From an uncultured Clostridia bacterium (GTDB lineage: Bacteria; Bacillota; Clostridia; Oscillospirales; Acutalibacteraceae), in contig CALWVR010000027.1 in assembly GCA_944385105.1 (NCBI GenBank), positions 160,249-224,248 of the forward strand: a stretch of DNA of 64,000 nucleotides. Direction: 5' to 3'. The position numbers and the translations under genes are program-made. Of the stretch, positions 1-8,353 are shown piece by piece; position 1 is the first letter of the stretch; the number at the start of each line of letters is the position of its first letter. The notes beneath the pieces are model-generated. The model saw only the letters and a program-made list of their open reading frames with translations, was not told where the DNA came from and made no database searches.

Positions 1-1
1 A

Positions 2-493
2 CTAGGAGAAGGTCTTCTTGTGTATTATGCTGCTGAAAAGAAAAAAGAGGGCCTATCCATTGAAAGTTTAAGGGACTGGTTGGATGCTAATAAATTAAAC
101 GTTTGCCATTGGTTTACTGTTGATGACTTATTTCATTTAAAAAGAGGTGGAAGGGTTTCATCAGCTTCTGCTGTTTTTGGAACAATGCTTAATGTAAAGC
201 CTGTATTGCATGTAGATAATAATGGAAAACTTATACCAGTAGAAAAGGTAAGAGGAAGGAAGGCAGCATTATTGGCTCTTGCAGAAAGAATGGAGAAGTT
301 AGTTGACTTTTCAAAAGGAAAAGCGGTTTTTATCTCACATGGAGATTCAAAAGAAGATGCAGATTTTTTAGCTGAAACTGTAAAGGAAAAGGTTGGTGTT
401 AATGACATATTAATAAATTATATTGGTCCAACAATAGGTACCCATTCAGGTCCTGGAACAATAGCATTATTTTTTATGGGAAAAGAAAGGTAA
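2..493 (+). CDS. DegV family fatty-acid-binding protein (FakB-like), 5' end missing
   Basis: C-terminal part of a DegV-family protein; the reading frame runs in from the left edge (LGEGLLVYY precedes the first in-window GTG at 20), so the gene begins outside the window. It matches the second half of the intact DegV protein just downstream almost motif for motif: WFTVDDLFHLKRGGR, the EKVRGRKAAL stretch, and the ending NYIGPTIGTHSGPG. DegV/FakB proteins bind a fatty acid in the cleft between two domains and present it to the FakA kinase for acyl-phosphate formation. The tandem arrangement suggests a duplication; two FakBs often differ in acyl-chain preference (known of the family). No FakA gene is visible here. 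Confidence 0.9.
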   Translation, partial: LGEGLLVYYAAEKKKEGLSIESLRDWLDANKLNVCHWFTVDDLFHLKRGGRVSSASAVFGTMLNVKPVLHVDNNGKLIPVEKVRGRKAALLALAERMEKLVDFSKGKAVFISHGDSKEDADFLAETVKEKVGVNDILINYIGPTIGTHSGPGTIALFFMGKER

Positions 494-640
494 TAAATAA
501 ATTAAACTAACAAAGAATATAAATTGTTTTATATAATTTAGCAAAGAGAAGAGTATTTTGTCTAGTATGAGAAATAATTGTTTCAAAAGATGAAATATTG
601 TGGTAAAATGTTTTTATTAAAATAAAGGAGGATAATTATA

Positions 641-1498
641 TTGACTAATTATGAAATCGTCACGGATTCTACGTGTGATTTGCCAAGAACTTTGATTGAT
701 AGTCTAAATATAAAGGTAATTACAATGGAGTATGTAATTAACGGAAAGGAATGTGCGAATGACAATACTATGGACATTTCCGGTTTTTATAAGCTTTTAA
801 GGGAAAAAAAGCAAGTAACAACTTCAAAAATTAGTACAGGACGTTTCATAAGAGAATTTGAAAGATTTGTTAGAAATGGTCGGGATATAGTATACATATC
901 GCTTTCATCTGCCCTCAGTGGTACATATTTTTCTGCAATGGTTGCGGCAGATGAGTTAATGCAAAAGTATCCAAATAGGAAGGTCTTAGTAGTTGACTCT
1001 CTCAGTGGCTCTCTTGGAGAGGGAATGCTTGTATATTATGCAACTAAAAAGAGAGATAAGGGGACGCCTATAAATGAATTGAAAGAATGGTTGGAGCAGG
1101 CTAAAAAAAGTTTACTGAGTTGGTTTACTGTTGATGACTTGTTTCACTTGAAAAGAGGAGGAAGAATATCATCAGCATCGGCCACTATAGGTGCAATGTT
1201 GGGGATGAAGCCTATAGTGCGTGCTAGTAAAGACGGAAAACTAGAACTTAGTGAGAAGGTAAGAGGGAAAAAAGCGGCACTTATGGCTCTTGTGAATAAG
1301 GTTGAGAGTATGATTGACTTTTCTAAGGGAAAGGAAGTATTTATCTCACATGCTGATGCTTTAGATGATGCGACGTTTGTTGCAAAACTTCTAAAAGAAC
1401 GGTTAAATATAAAGAATATTCTAATAAATTATATTGGTCCAACTATGGGTGCACATTCAGGACCTGGAGCAGTGGCGCTGTTCTTTATGGGAAAATAA
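641..1498 (+). CDS. DegV family fatty-acid-binding protein (FakB-like)
   Basis: Complete 285-residue DegV protein, the usual length for the family. The N-terminus has the signature DSTCDLP near residue 9, the middle has SLSSALSGTY, and the C-terminal half has DDLFHLKRGGR and the closing GPTMGAHSGPG loop that lines the lipid pocket. The start is TTG at 641, nine bases after AAAGGAGG (624-631). It is the second of two tandem paralogues, 147 bases behind the first, and ends at a bidirectional hairpin shared with the convergent gene. Expected role: carrying fatty acids for phospholipid synthesis through the FakA kinase; the exact ligand cannot be read from sequence. Confidence 0.93.
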   Translation: MTNYEIVTDSTCDLPRTLIDSLNIKVITMEYVINGKECANDNTMDISGFYKLLREKKQVTTSKISTGRFIREFERFVRNGRDIVYISLSSALSGTYFSAMVAADELMQKYPNRKVLVVDSLSGSLGEGMLVYYATKKRDKGTPINELKEWLEQAKKSLLSWFTVDDLFHLKRGGRISSASATIGAMLGMKPIVRASKDGKLELSEKVRGKKAALMALVNKVESMIDFSKGKEVFISHADALDDATFVAKLLKERLNIKNILINYIGPTMGAHSGPGAVALFFMGK

Positions 1499-1536
1499 AA
1501 AATAAGAGCTCACTTTAAAAAGGGCTCTTATTTTTA
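1497..1536. terminator. Bidirectional Rho-independent terminator
   Basis: Stem AATAAGAGC / GCTCTTATT around an A-rich loop, with a T run on either strand. It lies between the convergent degV gene and the CARF nuclease gene and can serve both. Confidence 0.85.
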
Positions 1537-1547
1537 TGCAAAAATTT

Positions 1548-2741
1548 TTAAACTATTTTTATATTATCTAAGGAGCTTTTAATATCATTTATAAAGTTAC
1601 CACTTCTAAGAGACTTACCGTCAATAACAGTTATATTCATATCCTTAGCTCTTGTATATATATGAGAACGTTCCTTATTAATGTTGGAAAGTATGACAAG
1701 TGCGCTTTTTGAGTAATTTCCTCCAAAGTATGAAGGATACATACTAAGTTCATGAAGAGCTTCAGATGAGGGCTCTGACAACTTACATGATATGAAGTAT
1801 GAACGAATACCGTAAAAGAAAGTAACGTCTATTTCGTTAACTGTCTCTACAAGATGTTTCTTTTCAGCTTCCCAATCAATCATTATGCTCATTCTAACAT
1901 CATGAAAAGATGGACACCTCTTTAAACTGATGTAACAAAATAACTCAAGCCAAACACCAAAGTCTGTCATATATCTTTTAATGTCTTTATCTCTAAAGAA
2001 AAAAGATACTTTTTTTGAATTAATTTTAAGCTTTTGTATTAACTTTAATTTCTGCGCGAGATGAAGTAATTTGGGATTACCAAAATGGATTGGACTATTT
2101 TTAGAGTTTTCTATGGTTTTAGGTGCATGAAAATATAAACTATTAAAGCTTTGATTGAACTTTGTATTGCCGGTTTGTAAGTAAAGGCAGAGACTTTTCC
2201 ATTCATTTATATCGGAAAATATAGCCTCTGAAAACTTCATAATAGAATCAAAGTCATCATATGAGGGACATTTATGATTGTAACCAGCAAGACGAGCACC
2301 ATTTACTGATAAAACATCCTCTATATTGAGATTTGGCATAGTGAATGACTTTTCTAAAGAATCGCATCCATAAACATTAATAAGGCGCTTTCCAAGTGGA
2401 TCAAGTTTAAAGATAGGCGTGAAGGTTTTTTTACAGGCTTGATAAGCTCCAATTGCTCCAAACTCACCAGCGCCAGTTATGTCAAAAAAACAGTCGGAAT
2501 TTTTATGAATTATTGAAACGCAAGATTTAGTTATATCTTCAATATTAAGACCATCATAAGGAGAAGAGTCTATTTGTATATTAGGAAACCTTAAGAGAGT
2601 AGCAAACTTTATATAATCAATTTTTTTACTACTTGTGTAATTTTTATCGTAAAGAATTACAACTTTATTAGGAATAAATGAAAAGATAGGAATGAGGTTA
2701 TTAACTTGCTCTCTATCATATAAGATTACAAGACAATTCAA
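1548..2741 (-). CDS. Stand-alone CARF-DUF1887 nuclease (Card1/Can2-like)
   Basis: 397-residue protein of the DUF1887 type: an N-terminal CARF (Rossmann-like) domain and a C-terminal PD-(D/E)xK nuclease domain. Seen: the CARF ligand-loop motif DITGAGEFGAIGA (about residues 87-99), then GVWLE (262-266), NEID (302-305) and a strand ending FISCK (316-320), the usual order for this nuclease fold. In characterised relatives (Card1, Can2) cyclic oligoadenylate made by type III CRISPR complexes binds the CARF dimer and switches on DNA/RNA cleavage. No cas gene or repeat array is present in the window. The residue two before the catalytic Lys is Ser rather than the common Glu. TTG start at 2741 behind AAGGAGG; only 24 bases separate it from the dockerin gene upstream, so the two are probably co-transcribed. 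Confidence 0.8.
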   Translation of the reverse strand: MNCLVILYDREQVNNLIPIFSFIPNKVVILYDKNYTSSKKIDYIKFATLLRFPNIQIDSSPYDGLNIEDITKSCVSIIHKNSDCFFDITGAGEFGAIGAYQACKKTFTPIFKLDPLGKRLINVYGCDSLEKSFTMPNLNIEDVLSVNGARLAGYNHKCPSYDDFDSIMKFSEAIFSDINEWKSLCLYLQTGNTKFNQSFNSLYFHAPKTIENSKNSPIHFGNPKLLHLAQKLKLIQKLKINSKKVSFFFRDKDIKRYMTDFGVWLELFCYISLKRCPSFHDVRMSIMIDWEAEKKHLVETVNEIDVTFFYGIRSYFISCKLSEPSSEALHELSMYPSYFGGNYSKSALVILSNINKERSHIYTRAKDMNITVIDGKSLRSGNFINDIKSSLDNIKIV

Positions 2742-2765
2742 GTATCTTCCTCCTTAAAATAAAGT

Positions 2766-4367
2766 TTATGTATATAATTGTTTTTTTAGTAAAAGCAAAT
2801 CAGTAGTATTGACTTCATTGTCACCATTTAAATCTGCAGCTGCCAAGTAAACACCTGATAATGGTTTCTTGTTCAGTAAGTGATCATATAAAGCATTGAA
2901 ATCTCTTGAATCACATAGACCGTTTCCAGTTATATCACCAGTTACAATAAATGTAAACTTATAATGTACTTTATTATTTAAAAGAAATAAAACTTTAGAA
3001 CCTGTACAGATATATCCGCTGGACTGATTTCTACCGAAACGATTTGTAAATACTGCTGTATAGCCTTCATAATTAATATTTTCTTTAAATTCTAGTATAG
3101 TAGTTTCTACAGGAATTTTGGATATAGTGTTATCATCATAGTCAATATAGTAGGTGTTACTAGTAATGATGCCTGAAGGATCGGTATTATTATCAGAAGA
3201 GTCTGAGCTATCTGAATCAGAACTGCCGTCATCAGAGCTACCGTCGCCAGAACTGCCGTTATCAGAACTGTCATCATCGGGATCGGAAGGTGGTGGAGAA
3301 ATTTCTTCTATATCTGAAGTATCAAGAGTTTGTATATACTTTTTGTTGTTAGATTCTGTTATAGCAATAGTAGTTGTGCCTGATGTTGAAAGTTTAAGTA
3401 TTTTATCACTTAAAGTTATATTTCCAACTAAATTAGAATTATATAAATCGAAACAATTAATGATTGTATTGGAGTCCTTATTTAATAGTGTAGATTTATT
3501 TTCACCTAGTATACAAGCACAATTATAAAATTCATCTTCAACAACATTGAAACTTGAATCTATTGTAAAGTCACTTTGATTCAAAATATAAACATTTCCT
3601 AAAGTATCGATAAAAACATTGTCACTAAGAAACTGAAAACTTGATGGGAGATCATCAATGTCTAAAATTTCAGAATCAGACTCAAATAGTTTAGATAGAT
3701 CAAATCTAACAATTTTGTTATATGTAGTTATGGCGTACAAATACATTGAAGAAGGATCTACTTTTAAAGATGAGAAAGACAAATTGTCTTTTGAGAGTGT
3801 GTCATCTAATTTCATACCATTGCTAAAAGAATAAATTTCAATAGAAGATAGATCGTTGCTTATCAAGAACACTCTATCTGTGCCATCACAATTCGCAACA
3901 GCAAAACTTTGATTATTGGAATTAGAATTAATAGAAACTGTAGATGTATCTGTGAGCATAAGGTATTTGTTGGAAATCATGTATTTTTCAATATTTAGAG
4001 TGCGCTTTAGGTTATCGATTTTTGAAATATAAAGTGCATTATTGATAAATACGGCACTATCATACTTATATTCTAAGATTGATTTTTTGTTTGTGAATGG
4101 ATTAGTAAGATGACATATCTTATTTTCATCACTAGCAGTTGAGTCATAGTAAGTTATTAAACTTTCAGTATAATCATTATTGTAACTTAATATAAAGAAA
4201 TTGTTATTATTATCGGGTATAATATCAAATCCGCCACTTAGGATAAATTCATCATTGATGTTTAAAGCACTAGATTTATTTTCACTAAAAATAGAAAAAG
4301 TTAATATAATTGAGAAAGTTATTATCATACATATTACTAAATACGGTAGGTGTTTATATTTCTTCAT
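2766..4367 (-). CDS. Secreted protein with C-terminal type I dockerin
   Basis: About 533 residues. The N-terminus is basic and then hydrophobic (a TM/signal segment over about residues 8-29), so it is exported and possibly membrane-anchored. The middle is a beta-rich region with repeating FLIS/YAIT-like blades, perhaps a propeller, with no enzyme motif I recognise. A Ser/Asp/Gly-rich acidic linker follows, then a short domain, then a dockerin with two Ca-binding repeats (TGNGLCDSRDFNALYDHLL and DLNGDNEVNTTDLLLLKKQL). Dockerins bind cohesins on scaffoldins or the cell surface. The start is placed at the internal ATG (4367), which has GATGGTG six bases ahead; an in-frame ATG at 4406 has only a weak site. 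The gene is first in a likely operon with the CARF nuclease. No catalytic or carbohydrate-binding module is apparent. Confidence 0.75.
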   Translation of the reverse strand: MKKYKHLPYLVICMIITFSIILTFSIFSENKSSALNINDEFILSGGFDIIPDNNNNFFILSYNNDYTESLITYYDSTASDENKICHLTNPFTNKKSILEYKYDSAVFINNALYISKIDNLKRTLNIEKYMISNKYLMLTDTSTVSINSNSNNQSFAVANCDGTDRVFLISNDLSSIEIYSFSNGMKLDDTLSKDNLSFSSLKVDPSSMYLYAITTYNKIVRFDLSKLFESDSEILDIDDLPSSFQFLSDNVFIDTLGNVYILNQSDFTIDSSFNVVEDEFYNCACILGENKSTLLNKDSNTIINCFDLYNSNLVGNITLSDKILKLSTSGTTTIAITESNNKKYIQTLDTSDIEEISPPPSDPDDDSSDNGSSGDGSSDDGSSDSDSSDSSDNNTDPSGIITSNTYYIDYDDNTISKIPVETTILEFKENINYEGYTAVFTNRFGRNQSSGYICTGSKVLFLLNNKVHYKFTFIVTGDITGNGLCDSRDFNALYDHLLNKKPLSGVYLAAADLNGDNEVNTTDLLLLKKQLYT

Positions 4368-4450
4368 ATTTTCACCATCTCTCAAATTTTTACTTAATTT
4401 TAGCATAAAATCTCAAAAAAGTAAATTAATGAGAGAACTTTATATAAGCA

Positions 4451-4487
4451 AAAAACAAACTCTTTATATATTTATATAAAGAGTTTT
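4451..4487 (-). terminator. Rho-independent terminator after the spoVAF-like gene
   Basis: On the minus strand the stem AAACTCTTTATAT / ATATAAAGAGTTT is followed by GTTTTTT, just downstream of the stop at 4493. Confidence 0.8.
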
Positions 4488-4492
4488 ATTAA

Positions 4493-5899
4493 TTATGAAG
4501 ATGATTTTAAGTTTAGCCTTACAAGTTTTTTTAGTAGTTCGTGACCGTTGAAAGGAATAAGAGGATATAAATAGCTCTTTCCTGATACAGTTTTATTTGT
4601 AGCGACAAGAATAAGTGTTATTGCTACTCCTGCAACAAATCCCCAGAAGTTAAATATAAAGGTGAGTATCAATATGAGCATCCTCATAAACTTTAGACAG
4701 TAACCTAACTCAAAGTTTGGCTGTGAGTAATTGGCCATAGCTACAAATGCCATATATAAAAGTGCCTCAGTTGAAAACCAACCGGTATCGACAGCGAATT
4801 GACTTAAAATTATAGCACCGATTACACTCAAAGATGTGCTTATAAATGTGGGGGTATTAAGAGCTGCTAGCCTTAAACCATCAATAATTATTTCAAGTAA
4901 TATTAGCTGCCAAAATACAGGAATATTGTTGTCCGTACCAGATAATAAAAACTTTAATGGTTCAGGGACATAATCAGGATTTTGTAACATTAATAGCCAT
5001 ACTGGAGTTAAGAAGAGGGTAGCAAATGTTACTATATACCTTGTAATTCTTATATAGGTTCCAGTTACAGGGGGAAAATAATAATCATCAGTTTCTTCTA
5101 ATAAATCAAAAATTGAGGTAGGTATAATCAGGGAGGATGGAGCATTGTCCACTAATATTACTATATTGCCTTTTAGTATTGATGAGGCAGTAGAATCGGG
5201 ACGTTCACTATACTTTACCTTAGGGAAAGGATTAAGCCAGTGGCTTTTATATATAGCTTCGATTAGACTTTGTTGATTCATAGTAAGAGATTCAATTTTT
5301 GCATTTTTTATACTATTTGTTATTCTCTTAAGTAAATCCTTGTCAACTTTGTTTTCCATATAACATAAGCATACATCGGTCTTTGAAGAGGAACCAACGT
5401 TAAAGATTTTTACAGTAAAGAGGGGGTCTCTTATTCTTCTTCTTATTAAAGTAGTGTTGCTAACAAGAGTCTCAACAAATCCATCTCTAGAACCTCGAAG
5501 AACTTTATCTTTGGTAGGCTCTTCAGTGTTGCGCTGTGGATATGTTCTTACGTCTAATTCAATGGCTTTATCAAACCCGTCAACTACTAATACTAGCATA
5601 CCAGACATAACGTCAAGAATAACTCTGTCAATTTCATCCGTTAAGCTAACCTCGATGTAAGGAACGCAACTTTGCATAAATGTATTGGCATTAGTTAGTA
5701 CAGAATCGTCCTTTATATCAAAGAAGAACTCCATTATTTTTTCAAGTACATCATCCTTAATGAATCCATCAATAAAAAACATACATGCACTTTTACCGTT
5801 AATTTTAATTTCACGAGAAAGCATGTCAAAGCTTTCTTCAACACGAAGTTTTTCTTTAAGTAGAGCAATACTCTTTTTTATATCGGTTGGAACTTTCAT
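4493..5899 (-). CDS. GerA-family spore germination protein, SpoVAF-like
   Basis: 468-residue member of the GerA/SpoVAF family, inner-membrane proteins of the forespore linked to germinant-triggered ion and DPA movement. The N-terminal cytosolic half has the family stretch SACMFFIDGFIKDDVLEKIM and the diagnostic RGSRDGFVETLVSNTTLIRRRIRDP region; the C-terminal half has four to five membrane segments (about residues 280-440), starting after the conserved PFPKVKYSERPD. Start taken at ATG 5899 with GAGGTG ahead; the frame extends upstream to 6019, but this would overlap spmB and has no ribosome site. It is the last gene of the apparent spmA-spmB-spoVAF operon. SpoVAF rather than a GerXA receptor subunit is preferred because no GerB/GerC partners adjoin it. 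Confidence 0.85.
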   Translation of the reverse strand: MKVPTDIKKSIALLKEKLRVEESFDMLSREIKINGKSACMFFIDGFIKDDVLEKIMEFFFDIKDDSVLTNANTFMQSCVPYIEVSLTDEIDRVILDVMSGMLVLVVDGFDKAIELDVRTYPQRNTEEPTKDKVLRGSRDGFVETLVSNTTLIRRRIRDPLFTVKIFNVGSSSKTDVCLCYMENKVDKDLLKRITNSIKNAKIESLTMNQQSLIEAIYKSHWLNPFPKVKYSERPDSTASSILKGNIVILVDNAPSSLIIPTSIFDLLEETDDYYFPPVTGTYIRITRYIVTFATLFLTPVWLLMLQNPDYVPEPLKFLLSGTDNNIPVFWQLILLEIIIDGLRLAALNTPTFISTSLSVIGAIILSQFAVDTGWFSTEALLYMAFVAMANYSQPNFELGYCLKFMRMLILILTFIFNFWGFVAGVAITLILVATNKTVSGKSYLYPLIPFNGHELLKKLVRLNLKSSS

Positions 5900-5949
5900 A
5901 ATATTCACCTCATTTTTAGTGTTTACAAAAATGGTGAATATATGAAGAC

Positions 5950-6471
5950 CTATGAAAATAAAAGTCTTACAAATAGAACAGATAAAATAAAACTTGAAAT
6001 ATCTGCTATAAGAGCACATTTTACAGCATGACGTGTATTTTTTATATTTACAGCCCCAAAATAGACAGCTATTGCATAAAAAGTTGTTTCAGTAGCTCCC
6101 ATCATTACGGAAGCTACTCTTCCTATAAAACTATCAGGACCAAAACTTTTAAAAATAGAATCTACCAGGGCAAGAGAGCCGCTTCCGGATATAGGTTTAA
6201 GAAGCATTAACGGTACAGTTTCTTTAGGTATACCTAAAAAACTACAAACAGGACTTATAGTTGAAGTTAATATATCAAGTGCCCCTGACTCTCTTAACAT
6301 TGTTACCGCTACTATCAGACCAATAAGAGATGGTGCGATTGAAAAAGTTGATATTAACCCTTCCTTAGCCCCTACTGTAAATGAATCAAATAGAGGAACT
6401 TTTTTAAAGAACCCGAATATTATTATAAGAAATACAATTGTAGGTAATATGTAAAAACTTAACTTTGTCAA
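5950..6471 (-). CDS. spmB: Spore maturation protein B
   Basis: 173-residue membrane protein with about five hydrophobic segments. The sequence GPDSFIGRVASVMMGATETT near residue 130 is typical of SpmB, a nucleoside-transporter 'Gate' domain protein. SpmA and SpmB act together in spore-core dehydration in Bacillus and Clostridium. TTG start at 6471 behind GAGGAATTG. It begins nine bases after spmA ends, so the two are translationally close, as in other spore formers. Confidence 0.95.
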   Translation of the reverse strand: MTKLSFYILPTIVFLIIIFGFFKKVPLFDSFTVGAKEGLISTFSIAPSLIGLIVAVTMLRESGALDILTSTISPVCSFLGIPKETVPLMLLKPISGSGSLALVDSIFKSFGPDSFIGRVASVMMGATETTFYAIAVYFGAVNIKNTRHAVKCALIADISSFILSVLFVRLLFS

Positions 6472-6480
6472 TTCAATTCC

Positions 6481-7050
6481 TCATTTTTCAGATATTTTTG
6501 TGGCGATTATTCCGATTATGAGGGAACATAGTGAGGTTAATAAAATAGCAGGTATAACATCAAAAGGAGATATAGACCCATGTTTTTGTCTTAAGACTGA
6601 CATCATAGTGGGGATTAATTGTATGGAAGATGTATTGAAAATTATAAACATAATCATACTATTATTTGCAACAGATTTATCTTTGTTTAATTTATTCATT
6701 TCTTTCATGGCCTTAATTCCCATAGGAGTTGCAGCATTACCAAGTCCTAAAAGATTTGCGGTTATGTTCATGCATATGGCCTTTATTGCTGGACTATCTT
6801 CAGGGTAATCTGGAAAAAGCCTTTTTAATATAGGCTTGAAAAATTTTGCTAGTATAGCAGTTAATCCACCGAGCTCCGCTATTTTCATAAGCCCTGTCCA
6901 TAAGCTCATCATTCCTGCCATACTTATTAATAATTGAATAGCATCAGTTGCACCGCCTAAAATGGCGGAGGAAACTTTACCCATATTATCTGTTACTATC
7001 GCACATATTATGCTTAGAATAATCATTCCGCTCCATATATAGTTTATCAA
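6481..7050 (-). CDS. spmA: Spore maturation protein A
   Basis: 189-residue membrane protein matching SpmA in length and sequence: GATDAIQLLISMAGMMSLWTG in the first third and NLLGLGNAATPMGIKAM mid-protein, the Gate-domain signature. Works with SpmB to lower spore-core water content. TTG start at 7050 with GTGGTGAT ahead. First gene of the spmA-spmB-spoVAF-like operon, divergent from abrB; transcription is presumably forespore-specific, but I did not recognise a clear sigma-G promoter. Confidence 0.95.
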   Translation of the reverse strand: MINYIWSGMIILSIICAIVTDNMGKVSSAILGGATDAIQLLISMAGMMSLWTGLMKIAELGGLTAILAKFFKPILKRLFPDYPEDSPAIKAICMNITANLLGLGNAATPMGIKAMKEMNKLNKDKSVANNSMIMFIIFNTSSIQLIPTMMSVLRQKHGSISPFDVIPAILLTSLCSLIIGIIATKISEK

Positions 7051-7138
7051 AAATAATCACCACTTTATAATTTATATAATAATTTTATTAATATTGGATA
7101 GTGTATATTACATTTTTTTGCTTTTTAGAAATACACAA

Positions 7139-7167
7139 TTGACAAATTAAAAAAAAAATAGTATGAT
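7139..7167 (+). promoter_or_regulatory. Sigma-A promoter for the AbrB-type regulator
   Basis: TTGACA (7139-7144), 17-base spacer, TATGAT (7162-7167): near-consensus vegetative promoter about 75 bases before the abrB-like start. Confidence 0.8.
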
Positions 7168-7240
7168 TATCTTGCAATGTGATTAAATGTTATAAAAACA
7201 GACTTTTAATTTATATATTATACATAGGAGGAAGTCCAAG

Positions 7241-7483
7241 ATGAAAGATACAGGAATAATAAGACCGATTGATGATCTAGGAAGAATCGTATTGCCAATA
7301 GAATTGAGAAAATCTCTAAACATTAATAAGAAAGATCTGCTAGAGATATTTGTTGATGAATCACAGATAATTTTAAAGAAGTATAATTCTTCGTGTATTT
7401 TTTGTGGTTCGACAGAGAATGTTGAGAAATTTAAAAATCAATTTGTTTGTGAGAATTGTAAAAATGAGATGCTAAATCAATAG
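7241..7483 (+). CDS. abrB: AbrB/SpoVT-family transition-state regulator with zinc ribbon
   Basis: 80 residues. The N-terminal half is the swapped-hairpin AbrB DNA-binding domain (TGIIRPIDDLGRIVLPIELR, then DLLEIFVDESQIILKKY). The C-terminal half has two CxxC pairs (CIFC and CENC, 16 residues apart), forming the zinc-ribbon tail common in clostridial AbrB homologues and absent from B. subtilis AbrB. Such proteins repress sporulation and solvent or stationary-phase genes during growth (family knowledge). ATG start with TAGGAGGAAG ahead and a strong sigma-A promoter. Its last 12 bases overlap the convergent membrane-protein gene. Confidence 0.9.
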   Translation: MKDTGIIRPIDDLGRIVLPIELRKSLNINKKDLLEIFVDESQIILKKYNSSCIFCGSTENVEKFKNQFVCENCKNEMLNQ

Positions 7484-8353
7484 CTCTTTGGAAATATCAA
7501 TAACTTTTTCTGTTAAGGGTATCGTTTCGATGCCCTGATTTTGTTTATATACGACTTTTTTTGTAAGCTTAGACATTGACAAATATAAGTATGGAGTTGT
7601 GAAAAAGCAGGGAAAAAATAAAATTGACAGAATAAAACTGGGTACGGATAATAGATAGAACTTATAAAACAAACTTTTATTTGTCTTAAAAAGAAAATGA
7701 GATGACTTAATAGTTTTATATAATTTTTCAGAGTCATTGCTTACAAATATATAAGGTGTTAAAATATGAACTAAAAATGTTTTAAAAGAAAATATTATTG
7801 ACAAAAGGATTAGTATAGAAGACACTATAAAAAGCACTTCAAATAGAGTTAAACTTTCTCTTGAAACTTTTATGTTTATGCAGGAGATTACAAATAGTGA
7901 AAATGAGGTAATTAAAGGTAAGCCTATTTTTATAAGTAGACTTGTTGTACAAGTAAGTTGAAGTAAAATAGAGCGTGCAAAAAGCTTTATACTACTATAA
8001 TAGTAGAATATATCATATAGTGGTCTTTTTGAATTTTCGCTAAGGCTATAGAACCATCTTTTTATGCCTAATTTTAATGGAAAATATAATATTATAGAGA
8101 AACTCATTAGAACACTTGATGAGATGATAAGTGCTGCTTGACTTGATTCCTTAAATCCATCTAAATAAAAAAATAGGTTTTGTGTAAAGGAAAATTTAAA
8201 TAAAGAATATATCAATAGAAAAAATAGTGACGTTTTTAAACAAAGTACGCTTATACTTAAAAACATTATCAAGATTATATCTAATAGATTTTTTTTAGAA
8301 AGTTTTTTTAAACTTTCTTTTTTTATTGTCCTTAATTTTATATTTTCTTTCAT
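7472..8353 (-). CDS. Membrane protein of unknown function downstream of ylbJ
   Basis: About 293 residues with five or six hydrophobic segments and a charged, Lys-rich N-terminus. The segment LKLGIKRWFYSLSE after the second hydrophobic stretch resembles DUF975-type integral membrane proteins, but the match is only suggestive. Start set at the second ATG (8353): GGAGG at 8362-8366 is too close to the first ATG (8359) and well spaced for this one. The gene overlaps the 3' end of ylbJ by about 59 bases and abrB by 12 bases, so it is probably translated from the ylbJ message. A sporulation role is inferred only from position. Confidence 0.6.
   Translation of the reverse strand: MKENIKLRTIKKESLKKLSKKNLLDIILIMFLSISVLCLKTSLFFLLIYSLFKFSFTQNLFFYLDGFKESSQAALIISSSVLMSFSIILYFPLKLGIKRWFYSLSENSKRPLYDIFYYYSSIKLFARSILLQLTCTTSLLIKIGLPLITSFSLFVISCINIKVSRESLTLFEVLFIVSSILILLSIIFSFKTFLVHILTPYIFVSNDSEKLYKTIKSSHFLFKTNKSLFYKFYLLSVPSFILSILFFPCFFTTPYLYLSMSKLTKKVVYKQNQGIETIPLTEKVIDISKELLI

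Noticed and set aside
541..640. Promoter ahead of the second degV gene
   Set aside because: TAAAAT is present near 602 but the best -35 at 17 bases (TTTCAA) is weak.
3154..3528. 124-codon plus-strand ORF rich in Ser/Glu/Leu/Pro repeats
   Set aside because: It is the complement of the Ser/Asp acidic linker and adjoining part of the dockerin protein; the repetitive look comes from that linker and there is no ribosome site.
1548..4367. Possible CRISPR array or cas genes next to the CARF nuclease
   Set aside because: No direct repeats of 25-40 bases with regular spacing were seen here or elsewhere in the window, and no Cas protein was recognised.
5900..6019. N-terminal 40-residue extension of the spoVAF-like protein
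   Set aside because: It would overlap spmB, has no ribosome site, and the internal ATG at 5899 has GAGGTG at the right distance.
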